Source: a virus. Taken from it: a stretch of DNA of 41,178 nucleotides. Below the pieces are notes generated by a model. The model saw only the letters and a program-made list of their open reading frames with translations, did no database searches and had not been told where the DNA came from. The DNA is taken from positions 1-41,178 of the IMG/VR virus record IMGVR_UViG_3300047557_000756. One strand, written 5' to 3'. The position numbers and the translations under genes were made by a program. The first letter of the stretch is position 1. Each line of letters begins with the position of its first letter. This document shows positions 11,903 through 20,421 of the stretch, piece after piece.

Positions 11903-12855
11903 TATTTATCTCCAGTCTTCTTGATGGAAAGCCTTGCGCTTTCCTTCCCTTGTTTCATCGGCACGAAGCCTAGTGCTTTCTCCACTGCTTCCTTGTCGAT
12001 GGTATTACTCTGAACAGTTGACCACTTGATCTCGTATCCAGTAGTAGTAACTCCAGTTTTACCAAGCAACTTATCGCGTAGTGCTTGTTTCTTTTCTTCT
12101 AATGTTTTTATTTCGGTGTCTATCTGCGTGTAATGCAGTGCGTCCATCGCAGCTTCGAAGTCATCAAGCTGAGGTAACTCAGACTTGGTAAGTCCTTTTT
12201 TTATACCAACGCATCCCATCTCACCAGAGGCATCATAGAATTTGCAGTAGCTCTGACAGTAGCTCTCGTGTCTTTCAGGCGCGGGAGCATCAGTCATAGT
12301 CCGAATCGCTGCTAACCAATTCAGAGCCTCTAGTGCGATGGCTTCGTCATAGGGTTCGCTGTGAACTAGGATGTCACGCTCGTCCCCATCACGAGGTATG
12401 GCTACAAGATTCACGTTCTGGACCTTCCCCAAGCCAGACTTAGAGATCAGGTAGCCATAGACTTGTACTTGCCAGCGTTGCTGTTCTGACGGAAAGTAAG
12501 AAAGGTTCTTGACTTTCGTAGTCTTCCAGTCAACGACATCGCCTGTCCCAGGAATGAAGCAATCAACGTGGGCCTTCATACCGTCGAACTCAACGGTCTT
12601 CTCCAGAAGGACCTCTTGATTCTCTGCAAGTGCATTCTCTATTGCAGCGTGAATGGCAGTCCCCATAATCGCTGCGAGTTTTACCTCGTTGTCATTGGTT
12701 TCAGGTTGATTGTTCAACCGATACCAAACTTTACGACGACAGCCACCAAGCTCTGATGGACCGATTTGAACTTGTGTGGACCTGCCACGCTTGTTCTCTT
12801 TCTCGTGAAGAGCCTTTACAAGTAGTTCTTTTATATCCATCCGTTGCTCTGCCAT
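11902..12855 (-). CDS. Cas4/RecB-like Fe-S exonuclease (317 aa)
   Basis: PD-(D/E)XK exonuclease with an iron-sulfur cluster. C39 (LGGCRRKVWYR), C200, C204 and C215 are the four cluster cysteines. GTAIHAAIE, D98 and VVDWKTTK (D109, K111) form the nuclease core, and QRWQVQVYGYL is the QxxxY motif. There is no CRISPR array or cas gene in the window, so recombination or DNA-end processing is the likely role. ATG 12855 overlaps the preceding gene by 25 bases; ATG 12840 is an alternative. Confidence 0.88.
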   Translation of the reverse strand: MAEQRMDIKELLVKALHEKENKRGRSTQVQIGPSELGGCRRKVWYRLNNQPETNDNEVKLAAIMGTAIHAAIENALAENQEVLLEKTVEFDGMKAHVDCFIPGTGDVVDWKTTKVKNLSYFPSEQQRWQVQVYGYLISKSGLGKVQNVNLVAIPRDGDERDILVHSEPYDEAIALEALNWLAAIRTMTDAPAPERHESYCQSYCKFYDASGEMGCVGIKKGLTKSELPQLDDFEAAMDALHYTQIDTEIKTLEEKKQALRDKLLGKTGVTTTGYEIKWSTVQSNTIDKEAVEKALGFVPMKQGKESARLSIKKTGDK

Positions 12856-13019
12856 CTCGTAATAGTTATGTTGAATACTAGTAGATTTATCTGAAAAACT
12901 CTAGCCACTGCACGCAGTGGTTGATAATCAAATACTTTGTAATAGTCCAGCCCAAATGACCAGTTGTCAAAATGATGTGGGTTCAGATGAACCGTCCACA
13001 CTTTCCAATCTTTTCTCAC
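12831..13019 (-). CDS. Small hypothetical protein (62 aa)
   Basis: GTG 13019 overlaps the protease stop (GTGA). The product (MRKDWKVWTVHLNPHHFDNW...) looks like a compact beta protein with Trp/His/Phe-rich N-terminus and a variable end that reads into the exonuclease start. No domain is recognised. Confidence 0.58.
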   Translation of the reverse strand: MRKDWKVWTVHLNPHHFDNWSFGLDYYKVFDYQPLRAVARVFQINLLVFNITITRWQSNGWI

Positions 13020-13582
13020 GTTAGCTCCCGTCTTTGAGTAACTAATTGAATCGGAGGACAGGTATTGATGTCAAGCATCGAGGCTATCTGAACGGCTTTC
13101 TCGGCGTGTTGCTCTACATTACCAATAGTGAGACGACCCATACGATCATAAAGATAACCGAGAGCATAAGCACCGCCACTGCCGATTCCATAAATGCCGC
13201 CATCACTCTTGATGAACGACAGGTCCGTCGCGATATGGAATACATTCCCATCAAACGCGACAATGTAGTCGAATCCTGATTCTTTATCTTTCGACGCTTC
13301 ATACGGGTCATATCCATTCTCTTTGAAAGCCGTGAGTATTGATGGCATCACTTTTTTACCCATCCATTGAACGGGATCTGCACCCTTGTATACAGGCGGA
13401 GTCCAGTTATAGGTCAAGATGTCGCCAGGTCTAGCATCACCGACAATACCCAGCAGGTACTTACCGATGTGAATTATTTTCGGAGTTGAGGTACTAACAG
13501 TCCTCATACTGTCTTCAGTGATTTGGCTATCAGCAGCTAAGACCGCTAGGTCTTCTAGTTCCACCGCCACCAGAGTTGTCAT
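13016..13582 (-). CDS. Proteasome-beta/HslV-like Ntn-hydrolase (188 aa)
   Basis: Self-compartmentalised N-terminal-nucleophile protease of the 20S proteasome/HslV fold. After Met removal the chain begins TTLVAVELEDLAVLAADSQI: Thr1, Asp17 and Gln19 align with HslV (TTIV...AGDGQ), and Lys34 (TPKIIHIGKY) matches Lys33. IYGIGSGGAYALGYL matches the GSGG...A segment near the active site. The length is close to HslV (about 175). ATG 13582 is preferred; an ATG at 13597 would add MYSSA as a mini-propeptide with GAGAG close by. It heads the minus-strand replication operon. Target unknown; no HslU or Mpa partner is seen here. Confidence 0.85.
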   Translation of the reverse strand: MTTLVAVELEDLAVLAADSQITEDSMRTVSTSTPKIIHIGKYLLGIVGDARPGDILTYNWTPPVYKGADPVQWMGKKVMPSILTAFKENGYDPYEASKDKESGFDYIVAFDGNVFHIATDLSFIKSDGGIYGIGSGGAYALGYLYDRMGRLTIGNVEQHAEKAVQIASMLDINTCPPIQLVTQRRELT

Positions 13583-13683
13583 AGCGGAACTATACATCTC
13601 TCGGCGTGTCGTCGCGGTAGCGACACACCAGTTCATTACAATATGAGCCGTCAGGCGAATTACAGTACGGCCCTCACGGGCCG
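13583..13683. promoter_or_regulatory. Divergent intergenic region with hairpin
   Basis: This 101-base gap separates the minus-strand protease operon from the plus-strand pair and must hold both promoters. GGCCC-TCAC-GGGCC (13669-13682) is a perfect 5-bp dyad adjoining the plus start. TACAAT (13637-13642) could be a plus-strand -10; no good -35 is seen. Confidence 0.35.
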
Positions 13684-13929
13684 ATGGGAGTGAGGACTGT
13701 GTTGTTCCGTCTACTTCGGCTGCTGAAATATAGCCAAGACATCCCACCAATTCAAGCCTCTGACCTACGCGATGTAGGTCCAACCCACCAGTGTGTCTGC
13801 GGTTGTACCGTGTTCAATACGTATGTCCAGTTTGAGAACTATGAGATAGTTTGGTATGCCTTGGATGTACAATGTGCTAATTGTGGAAACCTACTCAAAG
13901 CTCCTTGCCCAGTAGACAGGCCAGAATGA
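13684..13929 (+). CDS. Zinc-ribbon protein (81 aa)
   Basis: HQCVCGCTVFNTY and VQCANCGNLLKAPCPVD give two CxxC-type knuckles separated by about 25 residues, typical of small actinophage zinc proteins. ATG 13684 is the only ATG, but the first 25 residues (MGVRTVLFRLLRLLKYS) are atypical and the real start may be a later codon near PPIQASDLRD. It ends ATGA with the next gene. Confidence 0.7.
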   Translation: MGVRTVLFRLLRLLKYSQDIPPIQASDLRDVGPTHQCVCGCTVFNTYVQFENYEIVWYALDVQCANCGNLLKAPCPVDRPE

Positions 13930-14459
13930 ACATTCCCCTGACAGAAGAAGACTTGCTTATAGCCGAAGAACTGTCAGAGAAGACCTATCAGAAGTACAAG
14001 AATTTCAACGGTCATTACCGCAACCTTAGATCATCACACTCCATTGGCAGGTTCGGTGAACTAGCTGCCCATAAATACTTCAAGCAGTTGGGTATGCAAA
14101 CCAACCCACACTTTCTCAATGTTGAAGAAGATAACTTCTGTGATATCACAGCAGATACTGTGCGTTGGGATATCAAGACCTGGAACACTAGCTACTGGAA
14201 TGTCTGGGGTAGGGCAGTGTCAAGTAAGCAACTGCCATTCCTAGAGAAGAAAGCAGATGCCCTTCTATGGACCTCTGTAGACCCGCTACAGCCTGCAGAA
14301 GTAGTAATCTATGGTTGGAATACTGTTGCTGATATCAGGCTCTATGAGCCTGCTTGGATGGGTCCAGAAGGTAACAAGGTTCATAATCATCAGGTCCCGA
14401 TAGATAAGATTCGCCCACTTTCAGGCATAAAAAAAGAAGCCCCACCCATTTCTGGGTAG
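13926..14459 (+). CDS. PD-(D/E)XK-like nuclease-fold protein (177 aa)
   Basis: ATG 13926 overlaps the previous stop. IGRFGELAAHKYFKQLG (Glu), FCDITADTVRWDIKTWN (Asp...D-I-K) follow the E...D...DxK arrangement of restriction-endonuclease-like folds, with a Trp-rich middle and a C-terminal beta segment. Possibly a nuclease acting on host or competitor DNA; the family is not firmly recognised. Its last codons form the terminator stem. Confidence 0.65.
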   Translation: MNIPLTEEDLLIAEELSEKTYQKYKNFNGHYRNLRSSHSIGRFGELAAHKYFKQLGMQTNPHFLNVEEDNFCDITADTVRWDIKTWNTSYWNVWGRAVSSKQLPFLEKKADALLWTSVDPLQPAEVVIYGWNTVADIRLYEPAWMGPEGNKVHNHQVPIDKIRPLSGIKKEAPPISG

Positions 14460-14466
14460 GGCTTTT
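14437..14466. terminator. Bidirectional terminator between convergent operons
   Basis: AAGCCCCACCCA, loop TTTC, TGGGTAGGGCTT with one internal C-A mismatch, preceded by an A-tract and followed by TT. It ends the plus-strand pair and, read leftward, the late operon. Confidence 0.88.
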
Positions 14467-14485
14467 GCCTCGCGCTATCTACAAA

Positions 14486-14671
14486 CTACGCTGCTCCGCG
14501 ACCAAAATCTTTAGCCGATGGATCGAGCCACTTGAGTACTGGACCTAAGAAGCCAGCAAGTGCTGCTGCTCCAAGGGTCTTTACATCAGTTTCTCCTGCT
14601 AGGTAAAGTGCAATAGCAGCGGAAGCTGCAGCACGAAACCACGTAAGCGATACTTGCTTGAGTGTTTCCAT
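14486..14671 (-). CDS. Holin-like small membrane protein (61 aa)
   Basis: ATG 14671 overlaps the endolysin stop (TAATG) with AAAGG upstream. The sequence WFRAAASAAIALYLAGETDVKTLGAAALAGFLGPVLKWLDP has two short hydrophobic segments and resembles r1t-type holins. A small basic tail follows. Its place after the endolysin supports a lysis role. It is the last gene of the late operon. Confidence 0.75.
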   Translation of the reverse strand: METLKQVSLTWFRAAASAAIALYLAGETDVKTLGAAALAGFLGPVLKWLDPSAKDFGRGAA

Positions 14672-15207
14672 TAGTTGCCTTTCTTTTGTTTGCTGTGAAC
14701 CTTGCAGCAGGTGCAAAGTGGTGTCAAATTTGATACCAAATTAGCACCTTCTGCCACCTTCTTTTTGGGCTGAGGCTGTAGGGCAGCCTTGACCTGATTC
14801 ACAACTTTAGGTTGATTCATCCACCAGAACCAAGGGCTAGTGTCATTAGCGCTATCAGCGTTGATAGAAATATGAAGATGCTTAGAGTGTGAATTACTGC
14901 CAGTATAAACACGATTACCAGCGCTAGCCTTGAGGCGTGACCAAATTTTCTTATTGAAGATAAGGTAAGCAACCCTTTCATCTTCTTTGAGTTTTTCAAA
15001 TATCTCGGCACAGTCAATACCTGCCTTTGGATCGTGGGTCAGGTCTACTGCTAGGCCTGTATTGTGATCTGAGTTAGGACTTGCCTTGATGTGAGCCTTG
15101 CTTGGTAATAGTCCATCCGATGCTTTGTTGCGCTTCGGAGCAAGCGCAGTTGCCTGCCGAAGAACGGCAATAGCAGCAGGTGTTGCACGTTTTGCAACAG
15201 GTTTCAT
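14671..15207 (-). CDS. Endolysin, M15-type zinc peptidase (178 aa)
   Basis: Cuts peptidoglycan peptide stems at lysis. H48 and D55 in SDHNTGLAVDLTHDP and H112 in HSKHLHISI are the zinc ligands of the M15 D-Ala-D-Ala/VanY-like family. The N-terminal helix and the C-terminal Cys cluster LCTCCKVH (not family-typical) may be wall- or metal-binding additions. It lies between two holin candidates. Confidence 0.88.
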   Translation of the reverse strand: MKPVAKRATPAAIAVLRQATALAPKRNKASDGLLPSKAHIKASPNSDHNTGLAVDLTHDPKAGIDCAEIFEKLKEDERVAYLIFNKKIWSRLKASAGNRVYTGSNSHSKHLHISINADSANDTSPWFWWMNQPKVVNQVKAALQPQPKKKVAEGANLVSNLTPLCTCCKVHSKQKKGN

Positions 15208-15210
15208 TCG

Positions 15211-15414
15211 TCACTTCCTCAATGCTTCCTTGACTAGATCGGTAAGTAAATCTACTTTTTCTTCCAGAGCGTTTACTTTGTCTTTCATAGAACTACCGCC
15301 ATTAGGCTTGAGTTCATATAAGAATGATTTGACTAACCAACGCAGTCCCATAAGAACTGTTGAGGCTATTCCAAGTATGGTGGCAACAAGCATTGCCCAG
15401 TCTGTAGGTGTCAT
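15211..15414 (-). CDS. Single-TM holin or spanin-like protein (67 aa)
   Basis: ATG 15414 abuts the preceding stop. One membrane helix (WAMLVATILGIASTVLMGL) is followed by a basic turn and a coiled coil (DKVNALEEKVDLLTDLVKEAL). This is the layout of XhlA-like or second holin proteins in lysis cassettes. Orientation and role are inferred. Confidence 0.68.
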   Translation of the reverse strand: MTPTDWAMLVATILGIASTVLMGLRWLVKSFLYELKPNGGSSMKDKVNALEEKVDLLTDLVKEALRK

Positions 15415-17637
15415 TTATACGCTCCGTACTGTCACTACAAGTAAGCCTCCGAAACCAGAGAACTTCTTATCTTGTGGGGTTTTATTGATGAAGTCCATCT
15501 CTTCTATCAGGCCGATGTAGGACTCACCTGTTCTGAAGTCTTCTACACGGATGGTATCGCCTGCATTTTCTACCGCTTCGAGTTGCTGCATACGGTCCCA
15601 AGCAGAACCTTCGTAGCCTACTTCCACGCCGAACTTATCGCTCTCGTGGTCAAAGCAGAATAATGGATACTGGATAAGTCTCTGGCGTGGTACTGCTGGC
15701 AGAGATTTGAGTTGGTAACCAGTAAATAATGGTCCAAGAGTGTTATCGGTAGTAGAGCGAGTCAAGGTAAACTTGAAGCCCATATACTCTTGCGCTCCCT
15801 GTGGGTAAGGGATACCGATTTCTTGGACAGTAGATTCTTGAGAGAAAGAACCAATCGGATACTCGGTATTGTCATAGGCAATAGATGAGATATCTAAGCC
15901 ACCATCGGTGGTATCAATACGCGGGGTAAGGAGTTTGAATATCTTACCTTCGAGTGTGTTGTAACGGACAAAGCCAGTCTGGATATAACCAGATGCAACT
16001 AGTCTGCTTGCTGATTCAATATAGACAGCGCCATTACTTGATGTGTAGTTAGTTGTAAAGGCTAGACGATCTGTTCCATTGATAAAGGCACAGGCAGTTG
16101 TCTCACGGGTGGTATCACCTGATGCGTAGTAAGTGTCATAGGCATAGGGAAATACCAGTGGAGAAATCTGTGTAGACAGGTCAATGCGGATAGTTCCTGG
16201 TTCATCTTCTACGCCTGTTGCAGCCCACGCAAACTTGTCACGGAAGGCAAAGTCATAGACAGGTTGGGTGTTCTCCCAAATCAAAGGACCGTAGGCTAGA
16301 GATCCATCATCAGATACTGCAGCCACTCGAATACCTTTGGTGGTACCGATAAGCATATAACCAAGGTAGTAAGCAATCTTGTAGATGCGCTCGCCGCTAG
16401 GCATTTCAGCAGCAGTAATAGCGCTGGTCAGGGTAGGCATCGTTCCATTAGATGCCAAGGTGAACTTCTGGATATTGGATTGGGTACCAGAAAAGCCAGT
16501 GACATAGATAGCAGCACCGCTTGATGTGATGCTGGTATACACAAAGTCATCTACGGGGTGGGTATAGACAGCAGTAGGTAGAGACGTTGCATTGGTTGCA
16601 ATCTCATAAACCTTGTTATTGATACAGGCAACGATACGTTCCTTGGTGAACTCCATTACTACGTTGGTAGCAATAAGACCTGTCACTTGGAACATTTGGG
16701 TTGCAGCCACTGATGCGTAGTCAGTGAGCAACTTCTTGTACATCGTTAGTTTGGTAGAGCCACCAGCAGTAACGTTAGTAATCCAGTAGCAGTACACACC
16801 ATCATCGCAGTAGCCATACACCTTGTCATCGGTACCAGAGTTATAGTCCACGAAGTGCTGGACGTTGCTGGTAACAGTTCCTGTAGCCGCCGCCGATGGC
16901 ACATCTGAGGCAGTCTTGGCATAGGTGAAGGTGGTTGTAGTAGGAACTGTGGCAATGGTGTAGGTACCGTTGAAGGTAGCATCTACGCCAGTGACAACGA
17001 TTTCCATACCTACCGCTAGGCCGTGTGCAGCGCTGGTTGTCAGTGTAGCCACATTGGAAGTCAAAGCCTTATTAGAGACAGTTGCAGTGATGGTTGGATA
17101 TATCTTGTCAATGTCATAACCATCAAGCATTAGGCAGCCAAGGAAAGTGTTGTAGGTAGTGGCACCTGTATAGGCTAATTGATCCCATTGGATAGAGCGT
17201 AGGAACTGTTGCGGTCTAAGGTTGGCATTGAGAGCAGCAGTAGTTACGTGGGTGGCATCTACATCAAGAATCAGTGATGCTTGTCCTTTGGTCCAGACAT
17301 CTACACCTTTGGATTCAGTGTACTGAAATCGCAGTGATTCATCCTGAGCAGGCTCAAAGTATTTGATGCCTTGACCTAGATGAAATGATGACTGCGATCT
17401 GAACCACCATCCAGTGAGTGACTGTTCTCCAGCTTCACGGGTCTGGTCATACTGTTGCTTACGGTACTGAGCCGTGACACGACGATAGGGTGAATCATCG
17501 CTGGCAGCCACAAAGAATGGCAAGCCGTTGATGGCTATATCGTAGGCAACACCTGTGGCTTGATAGTTAGTCGAGCCTGCGGGATTGGAAAGGACATAGG
17601 GAATGCCCTCGGTAATGTCGTCACCATAAGGTGCCAA
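15415..17637 (-). CDS. Beta-rich tail protein (nozzle or minor tail type, 740 aa)
   Basis: TTG 17637 with AAGGAG 8 bases upstream. The N-terminus (FVAASDDSPYRRVTAQYRKQQYDQ...GEQSLTGWWFRSQSSFHLGQ) is typical of actinophage minor tail proteins with beta-propeller repeats; the long middle is rich in VYCYWIT/VYEIA-type blades. An inserted Ig-like module (VATLTTSAAHGLAVGMEIVV, then ATFNGTYTIA) lies near residues 190-255 and occurs in many phage surface proteins. In a podovirus it could be the tail nozzle. Expressed late, before the lysis genes. Confidence 0.72.
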   Translation of the reverse strand: MAPYGDDITEGIPYVLSNPAGSTNYQATGVAYDIAINGLPFFVAASDDSPYRRVTAQYRKQQYDQTREAGEQSLTGWWFRSQSSFHLGQGIKYFEPAQDESLRFQYTESKGVDVWTKGQASLILDVDATHVTTAALNANLRPQQFLRSIQWDQLAYTGATTYNTFLGCLMLDGYDIDKIYPTITATVSNKALTSNVATLTTSAAHGLAVGMEIVVTGVDATFNGTYTIATVPTTTTFTYAKTASDVPSAAATGTVTSNVQHFVDYNSGTDDKVYGYCDDGVYCYWITNVTAGGSTKLTMYKKLLTDYASVAATQMFQVTGLIATNVVMEFTKERIVACINNKVYEIATNATSLPTAVYTHPVDDFVYTSITSSGAAIYVTGFSGTQSNIQKFTLASNGTMPTLTSAITAAEMPSGERIYKIAYYLGYMLIGTTKGIRVAAVSDDGSLAYGPLIWENTQPVYDFAFRDKFAWAATGVEDEPGTIRIDLSTQISPLVFPYAYDTYYASGDTTRETTACAFINGTDRLAFTTNYTSSNGAVYIESASRLVASGYIQTGFVRYNTLEGKIFKLLTPRIDTTDGGLDISSIAYDNTEYPIGSFSQESTVQEIGIPYPQGAQEYMGFKFTLTRSTTDNTLGPLFTGYQLKSLPAVPRQRLIQYPLFCFDHESDKFGVEVGYEGSAWDRMQQLEAVENAGDTIRVEDFRTGESYIGLIEEMDFINKTPQDKKFSGFGGLLVVTVRSV

Positions 17638-17647
17638 GGATCACTCC

Positions 17648-17881
17648 TTACTTAGAGAGGGCTGCGATTTCTTCTGATGTCAAACCAAGTGCTGCAAGTT
17701 TTGCTTCTGCTGCAGCCTTTGCTGCTGCTTTTGCTTCTTCTTCAGCCTTACGTTGTGCTGCTTCTTCTTCTGCCTTTGCTCGCATTTGGTCTAGTTCTGC
17801 GATTTCAGCAGCGGTCAATGGGATTACCTTCTGCTCGCCAGTTGAGCAATCAACCTCAATGCGTGTTAGTTGTTCCGACAT
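17648..17881 (-). CDS. Coiled-coil tail accessory protein (77 aa)
   Basis: ATG 17881 overlaps the preceding stop (TAATG). LTRIEVDCSTGEQKVIPLTAAEIAEL resembles the tail-fibre-assembly-type opening found after fibre genes, followed by an Ala/Glu/Lys coiled coil (EEEAAQRKAEEEAKAAAKAAA). Probably a chaperone or fibre accessory. Confidence 0.68.
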   Translation of the reverse strand: MSEQLTRIEVDCSTGEQKVIPLTAAEIAELDQMRAKAEEEAAQRKAEEEAKAAAKAAAEAKLAALGLTSEEIAALSK

Positions 17882-18186
17882 TATTCCACCTCATTTAGCA
17901 TTTGTTTCAATGTTGATAAATCAAGACCCATTGCTTGAATACGAGCACGAGCAATTTCTTCTTTTGTTGGCTTTGGCAATCCTTCTAAGCCTTTACCATT
18001 AGGCGGGAAAGGCGCAGTTTCATCTGTGTGTGATGCTACTGCTAATTTTGCCCAAGTTTCGGCTTCTTCTTTTGTATCAAAAGAATCGCCGTTTGGATAG
18101 TGCGGTTGAAACCAAAACGGCTCAGGATTGATGCCGTCATATATGTTCACCGCGTTCTTATCATCTATTTCGTAATAGATTCCCAT
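17881..18186 (-). CDS. Tail accessory protein (101 aa)
   Basis: ATG 18186, with AAGGAG upstream of it. The first 60 residues (YYEIDDKNAVNIYDG...DSFDTKEEAETWAKLAV) look like a small alpha/beta domain, then a Pro-rich linker and a C-terminal helix LDLSTLKQMLNEVE similar in style to the 77-residue partner. Located directly after the fibre, so likely a fibre chaperone. Confidence 0.65.
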   Translation of the reverse strand: MGIYYEIDDKNAVNIYDGINPEPFWFQPHYPNGDSFDTKEEAETWAKLAVASHTDETAPFPPNGKGLEGLPKPTKEEIARARIQAMGLDLSTLKQMLNEVE

Positions 18187-18195
18187 TATTTCTCC

Positions 18196-19935
18196 TTATA
18201 CCGTTGTTTGACTGTAATTGAGAACTTGTCCTGCCGCTTGAATATATCCAAGTATTCCTAACACTCCACCTGTTGTCCAAGTAATACCATCTGCTGAGTA
18301 TGCTGTGTTAGCGGTAGTGCTTTGATAAGGAATAGCCACAAATCCCGTGTCTTTGGAATAAACAGGATAAGAAGTTCCTACCGAGCTTGGCTTTGTACGC
18401 GTTGTCCAACTTGTGCCATTTGTTGAAGTAATAGCAACTGTTCCGCTACCCAAAGCAAGGTATGTTCCTGCTTCACTTCCATAAATCTGACTACCAACTT
18501 GAACAGTTGAAGGAAGTGTTCCAAGAGTTACAGAAGTTCCTGTTGTTGTGTACCAAAGTTGCGTTCCAGTGTCGTAATTAGCAGTATGTAAAGCGGTTGT
18601 TCCGTTACTTGCCGCTACACCTGATGACCAGAAATAGGGTGATCCAGAAAATGATGCGTTTGAAGTATATGTTCCAGCCCACGATGAAGTGTAAGAACCA
18701 TAAGGGTCGCTATGTGCGCTGGCATACCATCTGCCAGCCGCCGCAACATATCCTTGTGACCAACCCACTGTAATTTGCGTTTGTGTAGGTCCAGCCGACC
18801 AACTTGTTCCGTTTGTAGATTTCACGCTTCGCTGACTGTCATACATTGAGAAACACAAGAAACCATTACCTGGTGTGTATAAATTGATAGTTGCTTGGAA
18901 ATTCGTGTATGGCAATGCCGCAGAAGTCCAAGATGAAAAACCTGTTGTTGAATAATATGCGTTGTTTTGTCCATAAGGTGTATAAACAAAATAACCATTT
19001 CCATAAGTAATATTTGCGCCAGCGCCAAGTGCTTGTGCTGTTGAAGCGACAGGCATTGTAAAGTTGGACCAAGTAACACCAGCATTTTGTGAATATCTGC
19101 CTGTTGTTGATGAACCTTGTGGCATAGCCAAAATTGTTGTATTGACAGCCGTTACGCTATTAGACGCGGCACTAGCGGCAGATGATCCAAAAGGATTATT
19201 TGATTTGACTGTAAAGGTATAAGAAGTTCCACCAGTCAATCCGCCAGCACCTACGGGAATTCGTATTGGGCTTTTTGTTCCTGTTGCCGTAATTCCACCC
19301 GTAGATGAAGTCATAGTGTAAGAAGCGGCATTTGATACACCCGTAAAAGTCACATCTACATAACCAGCACCAGCCGTAGCCGTTCCTATTGTCGGCGTAG
19401 CAGGTGCGCTAGATACATCGGCATTGAATACGCCGTAGAGGGTAGCGGTGGAGTATTGGGCAAATGGACTTGTGAATGGAGTCATTTCTATTGAAGTAAT
19501 TGGTGCCGTATTAGACCATAAACCAGCCAAAAGAAGTTGATATCCGCCTGTTGCATTTGTTTCTGCTACTGAATCAGATGAAACAGATTTATTCACTCCT
19601 GCGATATAGTTAGGAATATACACTTCAGCATTTCCAAAAGTAGAGGCTGTAGCACCTGCTGCCGTTCCAAAGGCTAATTCACCCGATGAACTAATTGTCA
19701 CAGATGTTGCAGAAGTTCCATTACCATACATATAACGACCAGAAATGTTTGTGCCTACTCCAGTTCCATTGAAATTGAATCTAATGTCCGAAACAGCAAT
19801 TCCAGTCCGTCCATCTCTTGTAGAAAACTTCAATACTAGATCAGTATAAGTCTGCGGAATGTTTGTGAATGAAATGCTTGCCGCGCCACCTGCGCCGACA
19901 GTCACAGTAGATAAGGCTTTATATGTATTTGCCAT
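18196..19935 (-). CDS. Receptor-binding tail fibre/spike with FnIII and propeller domains (579 aa)
   Basis: ATG 19935. Domain 1 (about 1-170) is a jelly-roll-like module starting TVTVGAGGAASISFTNIPQTYTDLVL and ending STATLYGVFN, paralogous to the two genes upstream. Domain 2 (about 178-268) is fibronectin type III-like (TPTIGTATAGAGYVDVTFTG ... YTFTVKSNNPFGSS). Domain 3 is a BNR/sialidase-style beta-propeller with repeating GTSWS/ITWTTGG motifs. Presumably it contacts the host surface. Confidence 0.75.
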   Translation of the reverse strand: MANTYKALSTVTVGAGGAASISFTNIPQTYTDLVLKFSTRDGRTGIAVSDIRFNFNGTGVGTNISGRYMYGNGTSATSVTISSSGELAFGTAAGATASTFGNAEVYIPNYIAGVNKSVSSDSVAETNATGGYQLLLAGLWSNTAPITSIEMTPFTSPFAQYSTATLYGVFNADVSSAPATPTIGTATAGAGYVDVTFTGVSNAASYTMTSSTGGITATGTKSPIRIPVGAGGLTGGTSYTFTVKSNNPFGSSAASAASNSVTAVNTTILAMPQGSSTTGRYSQNAGVTWSNFTMPVASTAQALGAGANITYGNGYFVYTPYGQNNAYYSTTGFSSWTSAALPYTNFQATINLYTPGNGFLCFSMYDSQRSVKSTNGTSWSAGPTQTQITVGWSQGYVAAAGRWYASAHSDPYGSYTSSWAGTYTSNASFSGSPYFWSSGVAASNGTTALHTANYDTGTQLWYTTTGTSVTLGTLPSTVQVGSQIYGSEAGTYLALGSGTVAITSTNGTSWTTRTKPSSVGTSYPVYSKDTGFVAIPYQSTTANTAYSADGITWTTGGVLGILGYIQAAGQVLNYSQTTV

Positions 19936-19938
19936 TTG

Positions 19939-20421
19939 TTATGCCGCCTTTATTCCGTAAAGAGTGAAAGTTGAACCCGATTTTATATCATTCGCGCCCG
20001 CACGCTTTATTTTGATAGATGTTATAGCATTTGTATTACGCCACAACAAAACTCTAGTCATAGCATAATTATTTGGAGAATCGCTACGCGTTACAACAGT
20101 TTTGAATGTTGTGGTATTACTGTAACTTTGAAAATGCGCTATGCCAACAGAGTTAGCACCTAAAGTTAGAGTAGATGGCGTGGCGGTTGAAGTTTCTCTG
20201 TCAGAAACCGCACTGCTTCCGTTTCCATATAAAGTGGTAACTGAATAATTTGTTCCCGTATCCGCGTTCAGTTCTAATTGCATATTTGATATTACTTGTG
20301 TGCTTGGTGTTGTTGCAACTAAAACTATGTCAGTATAAGTGCCTGAAATTCCTGAAAAAGTTACACTTGTTTGGTCACTGCTCAAAGTAGTACTTGTTAT
20401 CGGTGTATATGTGCTAGGCAT
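19939..20421 (-). CDS. Tail fibre jelly-roll paralogue B (160 aa)
   Basis: ATG 20421 overlaps the upstream stop. It carries the same module as the fibre N-terminus: TTLSSDQTSVTFSGISGTYTDIVLV, a central LELNADTGTNYS strand, VLLWRNTNAITSIKI and the ending STFTLYGIKAA. As a free-standing protein it may trimerise or decorate the fibre. Confidence 0.7.
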   Translation of the reverse strand: MPSTYTPITSTTLSSDQTSVTFSGISGTYTDIVLVATTPSTQVISNMQLELNADTGTNYSVTTLYGNGSSAVSDRETSTATPSTLTLGANSVGIAHFQSYSNTTTFKTVVTRSDSPNNYAMTRVLLWRNTNAITSIKIKRAGANDIKSGSTFTLYGIKAA

